A program made the position numbers and the translations under genes. Below the pieces are notes generated by a model. The model made no database searches and was not told the DNA's origin. It worked only from the letters and a program-made list of their open reading frames with translations. Source: Terriglobales bacterium (GTDB lineage: Bacteria > Acidobacteriota > Terriglobia > Bryobacterales > Bryobacteraceae). From it: a stretch of 64,000 nt of DNA. The stretch lies in the NCBI GenBank assembly GCA_027485675.1, contig JAIXQP010000007.1, positions 62,001-126,000 of the forward strand, in the 5' to 3' direction. Shown here one piece after another: positions 7,474 through 21,800 of the stretch (position 1 is the first letter of the stretch; the number at the start of each line of letters is the position of its first letter).

Positions 7474-8868
7474 CCCTGGCCCCCGCAGCAGACTGGTGTT
7501 CACCCGTCCGTTGCGGACTTCGAACATGCCCGGGAACTTGCGTTCCCACCCGGCGTTGGCCGCCGGTACGTACTGGCGCGAGTTGCCCTCAATCGCGGCC
7601 ACGCCCGGGACGTGCGCGGCGATCCCCGCCGAGTGGATGAACGAGGCACCGGGACAGGTCAGATCCTGGACGCAGAGGAACATCTTGAACTTCTGCGCCG
7701 CGGCCGCCATCAGCAGCGCCTGCGACTGGCCCTTGCAAGCCTTCAACGCCGCGCCGGTGTAGCCCATCTCACGCGCCATCAGCAGCGATTCCAAGTCCGT
7801 CAGCGACTCGTCAATCACCACCGGCCGCAGCTTCGCCGCCTCGTGCATTACATTGGCGCGGTCGGCCTTCAGGTCCCGCTTCGTGGGCTGTTCAATGTAC
7901 TGAATCCGGACGAAGCCCCGCGGCGTCTTCTCCTTGATCTTGGCCAGCATCTCAATCAGATACTTCACACTGGGGCACTTCTCATTGAAATCGAGCGAGT
8001 AGACCCAATCGGCGACACGGCGCTGATTCTGCACCTCCGTGGCGGTCCGGTCCACCGCCAGCACCCGCTCGGTATCCCACGCCATATCCTCGCCGTTCAA
8101 CTTGATCTTGATGTTCGTCAGCCCCGAATAGTTGATCCATTCGGGCAGCGTCTCCGGCAAGCCGTCGTTAATCCGCTTCTTGATGTCGCTCGCCGTGATG
8201 GGGTCTACCGCGCCGACCAGGTGATAGAGCGGCATGCTGGGCTTGGGCTTGCTCAGCACATACTTCTGCAGGTACTCGCCTTCGAACCCCTTGCCCAGGT
8301 AGTGCGAAAGATCGTGGCGCATCAGGTCCGGCCCGTAGATGGCGTAGGCGCTGCGGTTCAGCATTTTGCCGAAGCCATCGGCGATGGCGGCTTCAAACGG
8401 GCTGCAGGTGGTCAGCGTACAGAGTTTGGGAAAGGGCTCGGAGAGCTTTACTTCGGCCGCGGCCGCCAGCCACATCGGTTCGAGCGAATGGTTCAGGTCC
8501 ACCGGGTGGCCGTACTCTTTGTGGTCCCGTGTGATCTTCTCCACCTTCGCGGCCAGCGTCTTCATGGCGGCCAGCGTCTGGTCGTAGCGCAGCGTCTTTG
8601 AAGGGAAGCTCCAGACGTTGCCCATCGGCATGGAACCGAAGCCCTGCGCCACTTTTCCGGCGCGGGATTCGAGCGTCACCTTCACGTTGAGCAGCGTGAC
8701 CCGGTCCACCTCCGTGCCGCCGAACTTGATGGGAGTGCGGTAAAGGAAGTCCTCGGTGGAGGTTGAAAGCTCCTTGATGCGGACGTCGGTCGACTTCGTC
8801 TGCGCGTGAATCGCGGGCGCGGCGGCGAGCAAAGAGCCAAGGAACGCGCGGCGGGAGGAGAGTGCCAT
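7459..8868 (-). CDS. Tat-exported enolase-superfamily (mandelate racemase/muconate lactonizing) protein
   Basis: A 469-residue protein with the twin-arginine leader MALSSRRAFLGSLLAAAP ending at AIHAQ. The body keeps enolase-superfamily features: an N-terminal capping domain, the FVRIQYIEQP strand carrying a metal-type glutamate, PVVIDESLTD with the next acidic ligand, and AALKACKGQSQALL, which holds lysine positions typical of the barrel end. Known members racemise, epimerise or dehydrate hydroxy acids, amino acids or dipeptides via a metal-stabilised enolate. The reaction here cannot be read from sequence. An in-frame extension upstream of ATG 8868 was rejected because it would run into the divergent TonB gene and lose the leader. 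Confidence 0.75.
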   Translation of the reverse strand: MALSSRRAFLGSLLAAAPAIHAQTKSTDVRIKELSTSTEDFLYRTPIKFGGTEVDRVTLLNVKVTLESRAGKVAQGFGSMPMGNVWSFPSKTLRYDQTLAAMKTLAAKVEKITRDHKEYGHPVDLNHSLEPMWLAAAAEVKLSEPFPKLCTLTTCSPFEAAIADGFGKMLNRSAYAIYGPDLMRHDLSHYLGKGFEGEYLQKYVLSKPKPSMPLYHLVGAVDPITASDIKKRINDGLPETLPEWINYSGLTNIKIKLNGEDMAWDTERVLAVDRTATEVQNQRRVADWVYSLDFNEKCPSVKYLIEMLAKIKEKTPRGFVRIQYIEQPTKRDLKADRANVMHEAAKLRPVVIDESLTDLESLLMAREMGYTGAALKACKGQSQALLMAAAAQKFKMFLCVQDLTCPGASFIHSAGIAAHVPGVAAIEGNSRQYVPAANAGWERKFPGMFEVRNGRVNTSLLRGPGLSAV

Positions 8869-8917
8869 GCGCTTATTGTATGGGAACAAAGCAAGCCGTC
8901 GCGGGGTCAGAAGCAAC

Positions 8918-9621
8918 ATGCAGATCCCATGGCGATTCACAGGATTTCTGGTACAAAGCGGCTTGGTCGGCGCAGTTCTGGTGGTGCCGATGTTCTATCC
9001 CGAAGTCATCGCGGTGGCGTTGCCGAAGATCGGCATCACCCTGCAGGCTCCCGCCCGGCAGTTGGCGCCGGAGCCCGCGGCCGCCTCCTCCGCGGCCTCG
9101 GCGGCGCCGAACCCGGCGCTGCGGTCCGCCCCAAAACGCTATATAGCACCTTCCCGCTGGGACCGGCCGGCGGCCGCCATCGTCGATGAGCCCGGCGCGT
9201 TTTTCCCGGCGGTCGGATCAGGCGAAGCGCGGGCCGACACAAGCCTGGGGGTCAGCACGCTCGGCACGCTGCCACCGCCCGTGGTGGAGACCAAACCGCA
9301 AACCCCTCCGCCACCGGCCGAGCCGGCGCCGAAACGGATCACCGTCGGCGGCTCCGTGCAGGCGGCGCGTCTCGTCCGGCAGGTCACGCCGGTCTACCCG
9401 CCCCTCGCCAAAAACGCCCGGATCTCCGGCACCGTGCGCCTCGAAGCGGTCATCGGCCCGGACGGCACCGTAGAGCAGCTCCGCGCCGTCAGTGGCCATC
9501 CGCTGCTGACCAAGGCCGCGCTCGACGCCGTGCGGGAGTGGCGCTATCAGGCCACCCTGCTCAACGGCCGCGCCGTCGAGGTCGCCACCGTCATCGACGT
9601 CAACTTCGTTCTTGGCGGCCG

Positions 9622-9625
<4 letters not shown>
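8918..9625 (+). CDS. energy transducer TonB family protein
   Basis: About 235 residues. One N-terminal membrane helix (FLVQSGLVGAVLVVPMF) is followed by a long Ala/Pro-rich periplasmic linker with PPPPAEPAPK near the middle. A C-terminal TonB domain closes the protein: VTPVYPPLAKNARISGTV, then VIGPDGTVEQL and AALDAVREWRYQ. It would carry proton-motive energy to outer-membrane receptors, or act as a TonB-like linker protein. An alternative ATG at 8867 overlaps the divergent gene's start codon in a CATG palindrome; the ATG at 8918 places the helix normally and leaves 49 bases for regulation. No ExbB/ExbD gene is nearby. Confidence 0.82.
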
Positions 9626-13133
<3,508 letters not shown>

Positions 13134-13158
<25 letters not shown>

Positions 13159-14123
13159 CCGGCGTCATGCTTTCGCGGGCCGGGCTGAACCGCTGGTGTC
13201 CCCGCGCCACGCTGCTGCTCGTGCTCTGCTCCAACATGCCCGACGGCGACTCGGTCACCATGCTGCTCGGCGCCGTCGGCTATCTCGACTATCACCGGCA
13301 CATCACCCACGCCCTGGTCGTGGCTCCGCTGATGGCGCTTTTGCCCGTCGTGTTCGTCCGCTGGCTCGAACGGGGCAAGCCGTTCCCGTGGCTGCCGGCC
13401 ATGGCCGTCGGCACCCTGGGCGTTCTGATCCATCTCTTCATGGACTACTGGAACAACTACGGGATCCGGCTGCTGCTGCCCTTCTCGAACGAATGGTTCG
13501 CCCTCGACAGCGTCTTTGTCATCGACGCCTGGATTCTTACCGTCCTCTGCGCCGCGCTGGCCGCGCCCGCCTTGTCCCGGCTGGTGGGCAGCGAAATGGG
13601 CTCGCAGAGAAAAACCACCGGCCAGGGTTGGGCGATCTTCGCACTCTTGTTTCTCCTGCTCTGGACGGGGGGCCGGGGCGTGCTGCATCAACGCGCCGTC
13701 GAGACGTTGTCGGCCCGCCGCTTCGCCGGACAGGAGCCGCTGCGCGTCGCCGCCTGGCCGACGCCCTTCAACCCCTTCCGCTGGACCGGATACGTGTCCA
13801 CCGAAACCTTCTGGCGCCTACAGGACATCAACCTGAGCCAACCCTTCGATCCGGACGCCGGCCGCACCTACTATAAGCCCACCGACGCAACACGCATCAA
13901 TGCGGCCAAAAGGACGCCGGAAGCACAAGGCTTCCTGCGTTTCAGCCAGTACCCGGTTTGGCGCATGATCCCGGTGACGGAACCGGACGGCGGCGTCGCC
14001 GTCGAAGGAGTCGATGTGCGGTTCGGATCGCCCGAGGAGGGCCGCTTTCAGGTGCGCGTTGTCCTGGACCAAAATTCGCAAGTCGTTTCGAGTACCTTTA
14101 CCTACGGGACGTTTAAGCGATGA
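13134..14123 (+). CDS. membrane-bound metal-dependent hydrolase, YdjM/DUF457-like
   Basis: A 329-residue membrane protein starting LDNITHSLTGVMLSRAGL, the typical opening of the YdjM/LexA-regulated DUF457 family, with acidic and histidine residues in SNMPDGDSV and YHRHITHAL that would bind metal. Helices lie near residues 62-80, 88-110, 128-150 and 165-185, followed by a C-terminal soluble part. The enzymatic role of the family is not settled; members are proposed zinc-dependent hydrolases. TTG at 13134 was preferred because it restores the family N-terminus; longer readings are antisense or shadow the lipid kinase. ATGA overlap links it to the aldehyde dehydrogenase. Confidence 0.78.
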
Positions 14124-15526
14124 ACAGTTACGGCTTATGGATCCATGGCGCCGAGGTCAACGGCGAAACCCGGCGCACCGTGCGGGTACCCTTCGACCAC
14201 GCGCCCTTCGCGGAGGTGGCCGAGGCCGGTCCGGCGCAAGCCGCCGCGGCGGTGCGGGCCGCCGTGCAGGCGGCCCCGGTGATGCGCGAGTTGACCCGCG
14301 CGCAACGCAGCGCCATCCTCCGCCGCACCCGCGAACTGCTCCTGGCCGCGAAGGAAGAGTTCGCCGTCATCATCGCCAGTGAAAGCGGCAAGCCCTTACG
14401 CGAAGCTCGCACCGAGGTCGACCGCGGCGCCGCCACCCTGCTCTTTTCCGCCGAAGAGGCCAACCGGCTGGCCGGCGAAGAGGTGCCCATCGACGCCGCC
14501 GCCAACGGCGCCGGCAAGATGGCCCTGGTCATCCGCGAACCGCTGGGCGTCATCGCCGCCATCACCCCGTTCAACTTTCCCTTAAACCTCTCGCTCCATA
14601 AGATCGGACCAGCCATTGCCGGCGGGAACGCCGTGGTGCACAAACCCGCCTCCGCCACCCCCGTCACGGCGCTCCGCCTGGCCCGACTGTTCGCCGAGGC
14701 CGGCTTGCCGCCGGGAGCGCTTAACGTGATTCCCGGCCCCGGCGCGAGCGTCGGCCCGGCGCTGGTCGGCAACCCGGAGATCGCCATGGTCACGTTTACC
14801 GGCAGCGCCGAGGTGGGCTTGGCCATCCGGGCCCAGGCCGGTCTGCAGCGGATGACCCTCGAACTCGGCAGCAACTCCGCCGTGATCGTAGCGGCCGACG
14901 CCGACCTGGAAGACGCCGCCCGCCGCTGCGCCCTCGGCGCCTTTGCGAACTCCGGCCAGGTCTGCATTTCGGTTCAGCGCATCTTTGTCGCGGAGACGGT
15001 GGCCGCCCCGTTTCACGAAGCGTTGCTGGCGGCAACCGGGCGGCTCAAAATCGGCCATCCGCTCGACGAAGCAACCGAAGTGAGTTCACTGATCTCAGCC
15101 GCCGAAGCCGGCCGCGTATCGACGTGGGTAGCCGAGGCAGGAGGCGCCGTCGAGCGGTCTGGCCAGGCGACCATCGCGCCGGTGGTTCTGCGGGACGTGC
15201 CGGCGACGGCTCGCGTGTTCGCCGAGGAGGTCTTCGGCCCGGTCGTCGCCGCGAACCGGTTCCGCAGCCTCGATGAAGCCATCGCCGGGGTGAACCGCTC
15301 CGTCTATGGTCTGCAGGCGGGGATCTTCACGAAGGATCTGGCGGACGCGTTCCGGGCCGCCCGGAAGGTTCATGTGGGCGGATTCCTGATCAACGATGTG
15401 CCGCAGTTCCGGGCCGACCAAATGCCGTACGGCGGCGTGAAGTGCAGCGGGACGGGACGCGAGGGCCCGCGGTACGCGCTCGAGGAGATGACCGAGCGCA
15501 AGCTCATCTGCTGGAATATCTCTTGA
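14120..15526 (+). CDS. NAD(P)-dependent aldehyde dehydrogenase
   Basis: A 468-residue aldehyde dehydrogenase oxidising an aldehyde to the acid. Catalytic cysteine C282 lies in NSGQVCISVQRIF and the general base E248 in MTLELGSNSAV; the cofactor loop FTGSAEVGLAI and ITPFNFPLNL are also present. The ISVQR context and short length resemble the lactaldehyde/phosphonoacetaldehyde/succinate-semialdehyde branch rather than the betaine aldehyde branch. C-terminal QMPYGGVKCSGTGREGPRYA is typical. It is coupled to the preceding gene by ATGA, so transcription probably begins at the lipid kinase. Substrate unknown. Confidence 0.92.
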   Translation: MNSYGLWIHGAEVNGETRRTVRVPFDHAPFAEVAEAGPAQAAAAVRAAVQAAPVMRELTRAQRSAILRRTRELLLAAKEEFAVIIASESGKPLREARTEVDRGAATLLFSAEEANRLAGEEVPIDAAANGAGKMALVIREPLGVIAAITPFNFPLNLSLHKIGPAIAGGNAVVHKPASATPVTALRLARLFAEAGLPPGALNVIPGPGASVGPALVGNPEIAMVTFTGSAEVGLAIRAQAGLQRMTLELGSNSAVIVAADADLEDAARRCALGAFANSGQVCISVQRIFVAETVAAPFHEALLAATGRLKIGHPLDEATEVSSLISAAEAGRVSTWVAEAGGAVERSGQATIAPVVLRDVPATARVFAEEVFGPVVAANRFRSLDEAIAGVNRSVYGLQAGIFTKDLADAFRAARKVHVGGFLINDVPQFRADQMPYGGVKCSGTGREGPRYALEEMTERKLICWNIS

Positions 15527-15593
15527 AATAGCCCGGTCCACCCTGAAGGAATAAGAACGAACTGTCGATACTTGCCCTAGGAATAGGTGCGAG

Positions 15594-18500
15594 TTGCTGC
15601 GAGGCCTTCTCATTCCGGTGCTGTTGGCGGGTTCCCTCTTCGGACTGGATCCGGGGCGGCTGCCGTCCCAGTACGTCCGGCGTGCGTGGACCATGGACTC
15701 CGGGCTGGTTTCGAGCGCCACCCTGCGCGTCCGGCAAGGAAAGGATGGCTACCTCTGGATCGGCACTCGCGAAGGGATCAGCCGTTTCGACGGTGTCCGT
15801 TTTAAGAATTATTTGCCTGGCGTCACGCCGGGCTTCGGAGGCCGTCCTGTGCGCTGGCTCCTGCCCACGCGGGACGGCAGCATCTGGGCGGCCACGGATA
15901 ACGGCTTGGTGGTGCACCGGGGCGGGAGTTGGCAAACCTACACCGCTGCCGATGGGCTGGTCGGGAATCAGGCCAACGCGCTGGCCGAGGGCCGAGGCGC
16001 GATCTGGGTCGGAACGCGCAATGGGGTTCTCGCCTGGCGGAACGGCCGCTTCGAGCGGGCAGCCTGGAACGGACAACTCCCGAGCCAGCATGTGAATCAG
16101 CTCCTCGAGGCGCGGGACGGAACGCTTTGGGTAGCCACGAAGCTGGGTCTGGCGCATATTGTCGATGGCAAGCCCCGCATCTTCGGGCCGCGAGATGGCT
16201 TGCCCAATGCCGCGATCTCGGCGGTTTATCAGGATGCCCAAGGGACGGTCTGGGCCGGCACAGCGGGCGGCGGCCTCGCCCGATTCCGCAACGGCGTCTG
16301 GGAGCAGCTCCCCCTCAACCGGTGGCTGCCCGTCAGTGAGATCTCGGCTCCCCATGCGTTTTGTGAGGACCTCGATGGCAATCTGTGGATCGCCGTGAAC
16401 TTTGGCGGCCTCGTCCGGTATCGGGATGGTCAAGTGGCTGTTATGGGCGTGGCCGAGGGACTGCCCAATACAGAGGTGTATGACGTCTCGGTCGATCACG
16501 AAGGCAGCCTCTGGGTGGCTGTTGCGAACGGCGGAGGCCTGCTGCAACTGACCGACGGAAAGTTTATGAACTATGGCCCGCCGGAGGGTTTGCCGGACGA
16601 GTCGATCTCCCAGATTACCCAGGACGTGCAGGGGACTTTCTGGATGACTACCCGAACCAAAGGCTTGGTGCAGTTGGACCGCGGCCAAGTCCGGCATGTC
16701 GGGACCGCGGCGGGGCTCCCTAACAACCGCGTGAACGCCGTCCTCGCCGCCCGCGACGGGACACTTTGGATTGGAGGCAACGGGTCCGAGGTGGTCCGTT
16801 GGCGGAACGGTGCGTTCCATCGGATGACGCTGCCGGACACGGGAGCCAATTTCGTCTACTCGCTGGCGGAAGACCACGCCGGAACGATCTGGGTGGGGCT
16901 CGCCGGCGGTGGACTCGCCCGCGTGGAAGGGGACCGGCTGGCGCCGGTCAGCCTGATGGGCCTATCCGGTCTCTCGATTCGGCGAATCCTCGAAACAAGC
17001 CCCGGGGTGCTCTTCGTGGGAACCACCGGCAACGGCCTTCTGCGTTATGAGCACGGCCAGGCATCGGCGGTCGCTGGATTCGAAAACGAGCTCATCGACT
17101 GGATCGAGCGCGGACCGGACGGAGAGGTCTGGCTGTCGAGCAGCGGCCGGGGATTGGCTTGCCTCCGCGGAGGCAAAGTCTTCCGCTGGAATCGCGAGAG
17201 CGGCCTGCCGGACAACACGATTCACAGTTTTGCGCTGACGCCCGAGGGCGAGATTTGGATGCAGTCCTACAGCGGCATCGCCCATGTGCGGAAGGGTGAT
17301 CTCTGGGATCAGGCCGAAGGTCGTCTGGATCAGGTCCCCTCCGAGGTGTTCACACAGGCCGATGGACTGCGCTCGCGGGAAACCATCACCGGGTCTTTGT
17401 TCCAGGACCGCAAGGGACGTCTTTGGTTCCCCACCTTGAAAGGGGTCTCCGTGCTGACGCCCGGCGGCCTGCGGCGGAACAAAATCGCCCCAGCCGTGGT
17501 GATCGAAGAGGTCTCGAGCGATGGGCGGGAGCACAACCTGGCCGGACCGTTCGAGGTCGGGCCCGGCGCGCAATCGCTACGGGTCCGGTTTACCTCGCTA
17601 AGTTTCGCGGCGCCCGAAAAGAATCGCTTCCGCTACCTGCTCGAAGGGTTCGACCGCACTTGGGTGGAGGTATCGAACCATCGGGAAGCCACCTATACCA
17701 ACCTGCCGCCGGGACGCTACTCCTTCCGGGTGCAGGCCACCAATAATGACGGCATCTGGAGCGAGGCCCCGTTGATACCGGAGCTGCGCGTCCTACCGCT
17801 CTTCTACCAAACCTATTGGTTTGCCGCCATGTGTCTGGGACTTGCCGTGCTGGGGGCTTTGGCGCTGCACTGGCAACGGACCATGGATCTGCAGAACCAG
17901 CGCTCGGCGCTGGCGCGGGTGGTGGCGGAACGAACCGCTGAACTGCGGGAAGCCAAAGAGGCTGCCGAGAGCGCGGCACGGGCCAAAAGCGAGTTCCTCG
18001 CGAACATGAGCCATGAAATCCGCACGCCCATGAACGCCGTCGTCGGCATGTCCCATCTGCTGCGCGACCTGCCGCTGCCCCGCGAAGCCCACGAGTACGT
18101 CTCGATCATTAACTCCTCCGGCGCCGCACTCCTCACCGTCCTGAACGACATCCTGGATTTCTCGAAAATCGAATCCGGCAAGCTGCAGATCGCCGAAGAG
18201 CCGTTCGACCTGCTGGCCTGTGTCGAAGAGTCGCTTGAACTCCTCGGGGCGATGGCCGCGAACAAGAACCTGACCCTCCTCTGCCAGTACGATCTGCAAA
18301 CCCCGCGCATGGTGCTGGGCGATGCGGCCCGTCTGCGGCAAGTGCTGGTGAACCTTGTCGGGAACGCGGTGAAGTTTACGAGTATCGGAGAGGTGGCGGT
18401 GCGCGTCGAGCCGGCCGATCGAGCAGGGCGAAAGGTGATCCATATCGCCGTGCGCGATACGGGAATCGGCATCCCAGAGGACCGGAAGGACCGGCTATTT

Positions 18501-19394
18501 CAATCCTTCAGCCAGGTGGACGCCTCGACCACCCGGCAGTTTGGCGGCACGGGACTAGGCTTGGCGATTTCCCAGCGGCTCACGCGGCTGATGGGCGGTG
18601 AGATCCAAGTCGAAAGCCAGCTTGGCGTTGGATCCCTCTTCTACTTCGACCTCCCGGACAAGCGGGTGGCCGAAACAGGCCCCGCCCTCGCCGGCGAGCC
18701 GCACTGGAAGGGGAAACGGGTTTGGTTGAAGGTGACCCCATTCGCGTTCGAAGCGCATTTGGCGGGGTACCTCACGGCCTGGGGCCTGACCGTCATGCGC
18801 GATCCCGCCGAAGTCGACATCGTGTTCGCCGATGCGTCCGCCGCTCTGCCCGTGGCCGTCCTCAACAAACCGACCCTGCGCATCGGCGAGGGCAGGACCC
18901 TCAGTAAGCCGGTGCGTCCTACCCACTTGCATCGGGAGCTCTCCCGGGCGCTCTCCATCCAACCCGAGGCGCAGAAAGCTCCGGTCAGCAGCAAGGCTCC
19001 GTTGGCGGAGGCCTCGCCGCTGCGCATTCTGGTGGCCGAGGACAACGCCGTCAACCAACGCGTCATTCAAGGCCTGCTCCGCCGCCTTGGCTATGAACCG
19101 GTCATCGTCGAAAACGGCCTGTTGGCCCTCGAAGCGGTCCGGCAGATGCCTTACGATCTGATGCTGCTGGATCTGCATATGCCGGAGATGGACGGGCTCG
19201 ACGCCGCCCGGCAAGTGGTCGCCACCGTTCCGGAGAAACAACGGCCCCGCATGGTCGCCTTGACCGCGAGCGCCTTCCCGGAAGACCGCATGGCCTGCCT
19301 CGAAGCCGGCATGCAGGATTTCCTCAGCAAGCCCATCCAACTGGACGAGCTGCGCCGAACGCTGACCGAAGCCGCTCGCGGCGCTTCGGCGTAA
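15594..19394 (+). CDS. beta-propeller hybrid sensor histidine kinase with receiver domain
   Basis: A 1266-residue one-protein phosphorelay. A short signal peptide precedes about 14 two-component-propeller repeats (variants of DGTLWVAT and GNLWIAVN) filling residues 25-640, then a Y_Y_Y domain near 660-735. A membrane helix lies at about 740-762, a short coiled coil, the HisKA box [15 protein letters not shown] (H near 807), HATPase ([28 protein letters not shown]) and a C-terminal receiver starting near 1143 ([12 protein letters not shown], aspartate near 1191 in [12 protein letters not shown]). Such periplasmic propellers often sense glycans in other bacteria, but no polysaccharide genes adjoin. 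The start is TTG at 15594. No output regulator is adjacent. Confidence 0.9.
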   Translation: MLRGLLIPVLLAGSLFGLDPGRLPSQYVRRAWTMDSGLVSSATLRVRQGKDGYLWIGTREGISRFDGVRFKNYLPGVTPGFGGRPVRWLLPTRDGSIWAATDNGLVVHRGGSWQTYTAADGLVGNQANALAEGRGAIWVGTRNGVLAWRNGRFERAAWNGQLPSQHVNQLLEARDGTLWVATKLGLAHIVDGKPRIFGPRDGLPNAAISAVYQDAQGTVWAGTAGGGLARFRNGVWEQLPLNRWLPVSEISAPHAFCEDLDGNLWIAVNFGGLVRYRDGQVAVMGVAEGLPNTEVYDVSVDHEGSLWVAVANGGGLLQLTDGKFMNYGPPEGLPDESISQITQDVQGTFWMTTRTKGLVQLDRGQVRHVGTAAGLPNNRVNAVLAARDGTLWIGGNGSEVVRWRNGAFHRMTLPDTGANFVYSLAEDHAGTIWVGLAGGGLARVEGDRLAPVSLMGLSGLSIRRILETSPGVLFVGTTGNGLLRYEHGQASAVAGFENELIDWIERGPDGEVWLSSSGRGLACLRGGKVFRWNRESGLPDNTIHSFALTPEGEIWMQSYSGIAHVRKGDLWDQAEGRLDQVPSEVFTQADGLRSRETITGSLFQDRKGRLWFPTLKGVSVLTPGGLRRNKIAPAVVIEEVSSDGREHNLAGPFEVGPGAQSLRVRFTSLSFAAPEKNRFRYLLEGFDRTWVEVSNHREATYTNLPPGRYSFRVQATNNDGIWSEAPLIPELRVLPLFYQTYWFAAMCLGLAVLGALALHWQRTMDLQNQRSALARVVAERTAELREAKEAAESAARAKSEFLANMSHEIRTPMNAVVGMSHLLRDLPLPREAHEYVSIINSSGAALLTVLNDILDFSKIESGKLQIAEEPFDLLACVEESLELLGAMAANKNLTLLCQYDLQTPRMVLGDAARLRQVLVNLVGNAVKFTSIGEVAVRVEPADRAGRKVIHIAVRDTGIGIPEDRKDRLFQSFSQVDASTTRQFGGTGLGLAISQRLTRLMGGEIQVESQLGVGSLFYFDLPDKRVAETGPALAGEPHWKGKRVWLKVTPFAFEAHLAGYLTAWGLTVMRDPAEVDIVFADASAALPVAVLNKPTLRIGEGRTLSKPVRPTHLHRELSRALSIQPEAQKAPVSSKAPLAEASPLRILVAEDNAVNQRVIQGLLRRLGYEPVIVENGLLALEAVRQMPYDLMLLDLHMPEMDGLDAARQVVATVPEKQRPRMVALTASAFPEDRMACLEAGMQDFLSKPIQLDELRRTLTEAARGASA

Positions 19395-19424
19395 CTCCCG
19401 CGGCGCCCCGCGTATCATAGGGGC

Positions 19425-21752
19425 ATGTCGTACCGTAAAGGCCTCTTGGCCGCTGGTGTGTTGCTGCTCGCCGTCCTGGTGGCGCTCCCCTTCTTCATCG
19501 ACGCCAACCGGTTTCGCGGCCCGCTGCAAGCCAAACTCGAAAAGAGCCTCGCCCGGCCCGTATCCTTCGGTCAAATGACGCTAAAGGTGTTTCCGTTCTC
19601 GCTCCGCGTGGCCGATGTCGTCGTCGGGCAGCCCCGTGGCTTCGTTTCGCAGTTTCCGTTTTTGCGGGCGAAGGAGGTTTTCGTCCGGGTGGCGCTGTTC
19701 CCACTCCTCAGCGGTAACGTCGACATCCAGGCGGTGGAACTCCAATCCCCCTCCGTGGAGCTCATTCGGAACGCCGCCGGAAAATGGAACTACGAAACCG
19801 ACGGCAGTGGCGAAACCGATAAGATTCCCACCATCGGCGTCACCGACGGCGCGCTGGCCATGACCGACCTGAAGGCCAAGACGCCCCGCGACGTTTACGA
19901 ACACATCGACGCCAGTTGGAGCGATAACCGCAGCCTCACTGCGAAACTGCGTCTCGACACCCTGCGCGCCCAAGCCACCGTCGACGCCATCTACGAAAAC
20001 GGCATCGCCCAAGGCGCCCTGACGCTCCAGGGAGACGACGCCAAACAACCGCTCACCGTCGCCTTCGATCTCCAGCAATCCGCGGAGACCTGGAACGTGA
20101 AGCAGCTCACGGCCAAACTCGGCGCGATGGCGCTCGCCGTCACCGGAAAGGTCACCGGCCAGCAACTCCAGCTCACGGCCAAAACCGAAAAAGCCCCCGT
20201 TGGCGATCTGCTGCAAATCGCGGGCATCTTTGGGGGAAAGCTCCCGCCGGATCTCAAAGTGCAAGGCCTGCTCACCGCCGATGTCGCCGTCACAGGCACC
20301 ACCGCCCGGCCCCTGCTCAACGGCCGCATCGAAGCCTCCCAGGCCGAGTTTTCGAGCAAGGAACTCGCCGCGCCGGTCCGCGCCTCCGCGCTCCGTGTCG
20401 CGATGACCCCCACCACCCTCACCACCGACCCGTTCACCCTCGAAACGGGCGGCACCAAACTGCTCGCCAGCGCCACCATTCGCGGCTATAGCGACGACGA
20501 TCCACGCGTCGAAGCCACCCTCCGCACCGACGGCGCCAGCGTCGAAGAGCTCCTCCGCATGGCCAGCGCCTATGGCCTACGCCCCGAGGGTCTCACCGGC
20601 TCGGGAACCGTCACCCTGGACCTCAAAATCAACGACAGCGCCTATTCCGGCTCCGGCTCCCTCCGCGGCGTCACCCTCACCACCCCGTCTCTCCCCAAGC
20701 CGCTGCAAATCACCCAGGCCAACCTCAAATTCGCCTCCGACTCCGTCATTCTTGACGACGCCCAATGGGCCATCGGCTCCACGCACGCCCGCGGCAGCCT
20801 TGCGGTGAAGTCCTTCGCCAAACCGAAAATCACGTTCAACGCCGCCGTCGACCAGCTCAACGTCGCCGAGTGGCAAACCTGGAACCCGCCGCCCAGCAAG
20901 AGCAAGTCGCCGACGCCGCTTACCGCCAACGGCACCCTGGCCGCCGGAAAAATCGTCTTCGATGGCGTCCCCCTCGAAGACGTCAAGGCCACCGTCTCCT
21001 ATGCGGACGAACAGCTCCGTCTCGATCCCTTCACCGCCCGCGTCTTCGGCGGCCAGCATTCCGGCGCCGCCACGGCCGACCTCCGCCAGACCCCCGCCCA
21101 CATCACGCTCCACTCAACGCTCACCAACATCGAATCCGGCCAGCTTCTCGCCGCAACCTCTCCCGTCAAAGGCTTCCTTTCCGGCCCGCTGTCGGGCAAG
21201 GTGGACCTGGCGTTCTCGCCCAAGGCCGGCGAAGAGATCGCCAAAACTCTCAACGGCTCGATGGAGCTGCAGATGGCCAACGGCAAAATGAACGGGGTGC
21301 AGCTGCTGAACGAGATGGCTGTGATCGGCAAAATGCTCGGCGTCATGAAGATCAAGGAGACCTTCACGGACATCGTCCAGTTCGGGGGCAGCCTGCAAGT
21401 CGTCAATGGCGTAGCCACCACGAAAGACCTCGCTCTCGACTTCGGCACCGGCAAACTCAGCGGCGAAGGCACCCTGGGCCTGGCCGATCAAAAGATCAAC
21501 CTCCGCATCACGACGGTGATGGGTAAGGAGTTCGCGGCCAAAACCGGTCAGGGCGGCGGCGGCGGCCTCATGGGCGCCATCTTTGCCGGCCCGCAAGGGC
21601 AGATCATCATTCCGTCTATTGTCACCGGCACCTTCTCCCAGCCGCGCTTCGCCCCGGACGCCGAACGCGCCGCCCGGCTCAAAGTGGAGGGCATGGGAGG
21701 CGTCGGCGCTGCCGCAGGCAGTATTCTCGATCGCTTCCGGAGGAAAAAATAG
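19425..21752 (+). CDS. AsmA-like family protein
   Basis: A 775-residue protein with one N-terminal membrane helix (AAGVLLLAVLVALPFFI) followed by the AsmA opening PLQAKLEKSLARPVSFGQM. A long beta-rich periplasmic body leads to the AsmA C-terminal region (VLNEMAVIGK-like VQLLNEMAVIGKMLGVMK, then TKDLALDFGTGKLSGEGTL). AsmA-like proteins are thought to carry or regulate phospholipid movement between inner and outer membranes, as long beta-groove bridges. It starts 30 bases after the kinase and ends 48 bases before the sigma-factor gene. The C-terminus is short, basic and cytoplasmic-looking (RFRRKK). Confidence 0.85.
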   Translation: MSYRKGLLAAGVLLLAVLVALPFFIDANRFRGPLQAKLEKSLARPVSFGQMTLKVFPFSLRVADVVVGQPRGFVSQFPFLRAKEVFVRVALFPLLSGNVDIQAVELQSPSVELIRNAAGKWNYETDGSGETDKIPTIGVTDGALAMTDLKAKTPRDVYEHIDASWSDNRSLTAKLRLDTLRAQATVDAIYENGIAQGALTLQGDDAKQPLTVAFDLQQSAETWNVKQLTAKLGAMALAVTGKVTGQQLQLTAKTEKAPVGDLLQIAGIFGGKLPPDLKVQGLLTADVAVTGTTARPLLNGRIEASQAEFSSKELAAPVRASALRVAMTPTTLTTDPFTLETGGTKLLASATIRGYSDDDPRVEATLRTDGASVEELLRMASAYGLRPEGLTGSGTVTLDLKINDSAYSGSGSLRGVTLTTPSLPKPLQITQANLKFASDSVILDDAQWAIGSTHARGSLAVKSFAKPKITFNAAVDQLNVAEWQTWNPPPSKSKSPTPLTANGTLAAGKIVFDGVPLEDVKATVSYADEQLRLDPFTARVFGGQHSGAATADLRQTPAHITLHSTLTNIESGQLLAATSPVKGFLSGPLSGKVDLAFSPKAGEEIAKTLNGSMELQMANGKMNGVQLLNEMAVIGKMLGVMKIKETFTDIVQFGGSLQVVNGVATTKDLALDFGTGKLSGEGTLGLADQKINLRITTVMGKEFAAKTGQGGGGGLMGAIFAGPQGQIIIPSIVTGTFSQPRFAPDAERAARLKVEGMGGVGAAAGSILDRFRRKK

Positions 21753-21800
21753 CGGGAAGAAAATCGCGGGCGGCCTCGTTACCCATACGAGTCAGCAAAT

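Noticed and set aside
8867-8917. Upstream ATG for the TonB protein
   Set aside because: It overlaps the divergent gene's start codon and adds a basic stretch before the membrane helix; ATG 8918 fits better, though it is not excluded.
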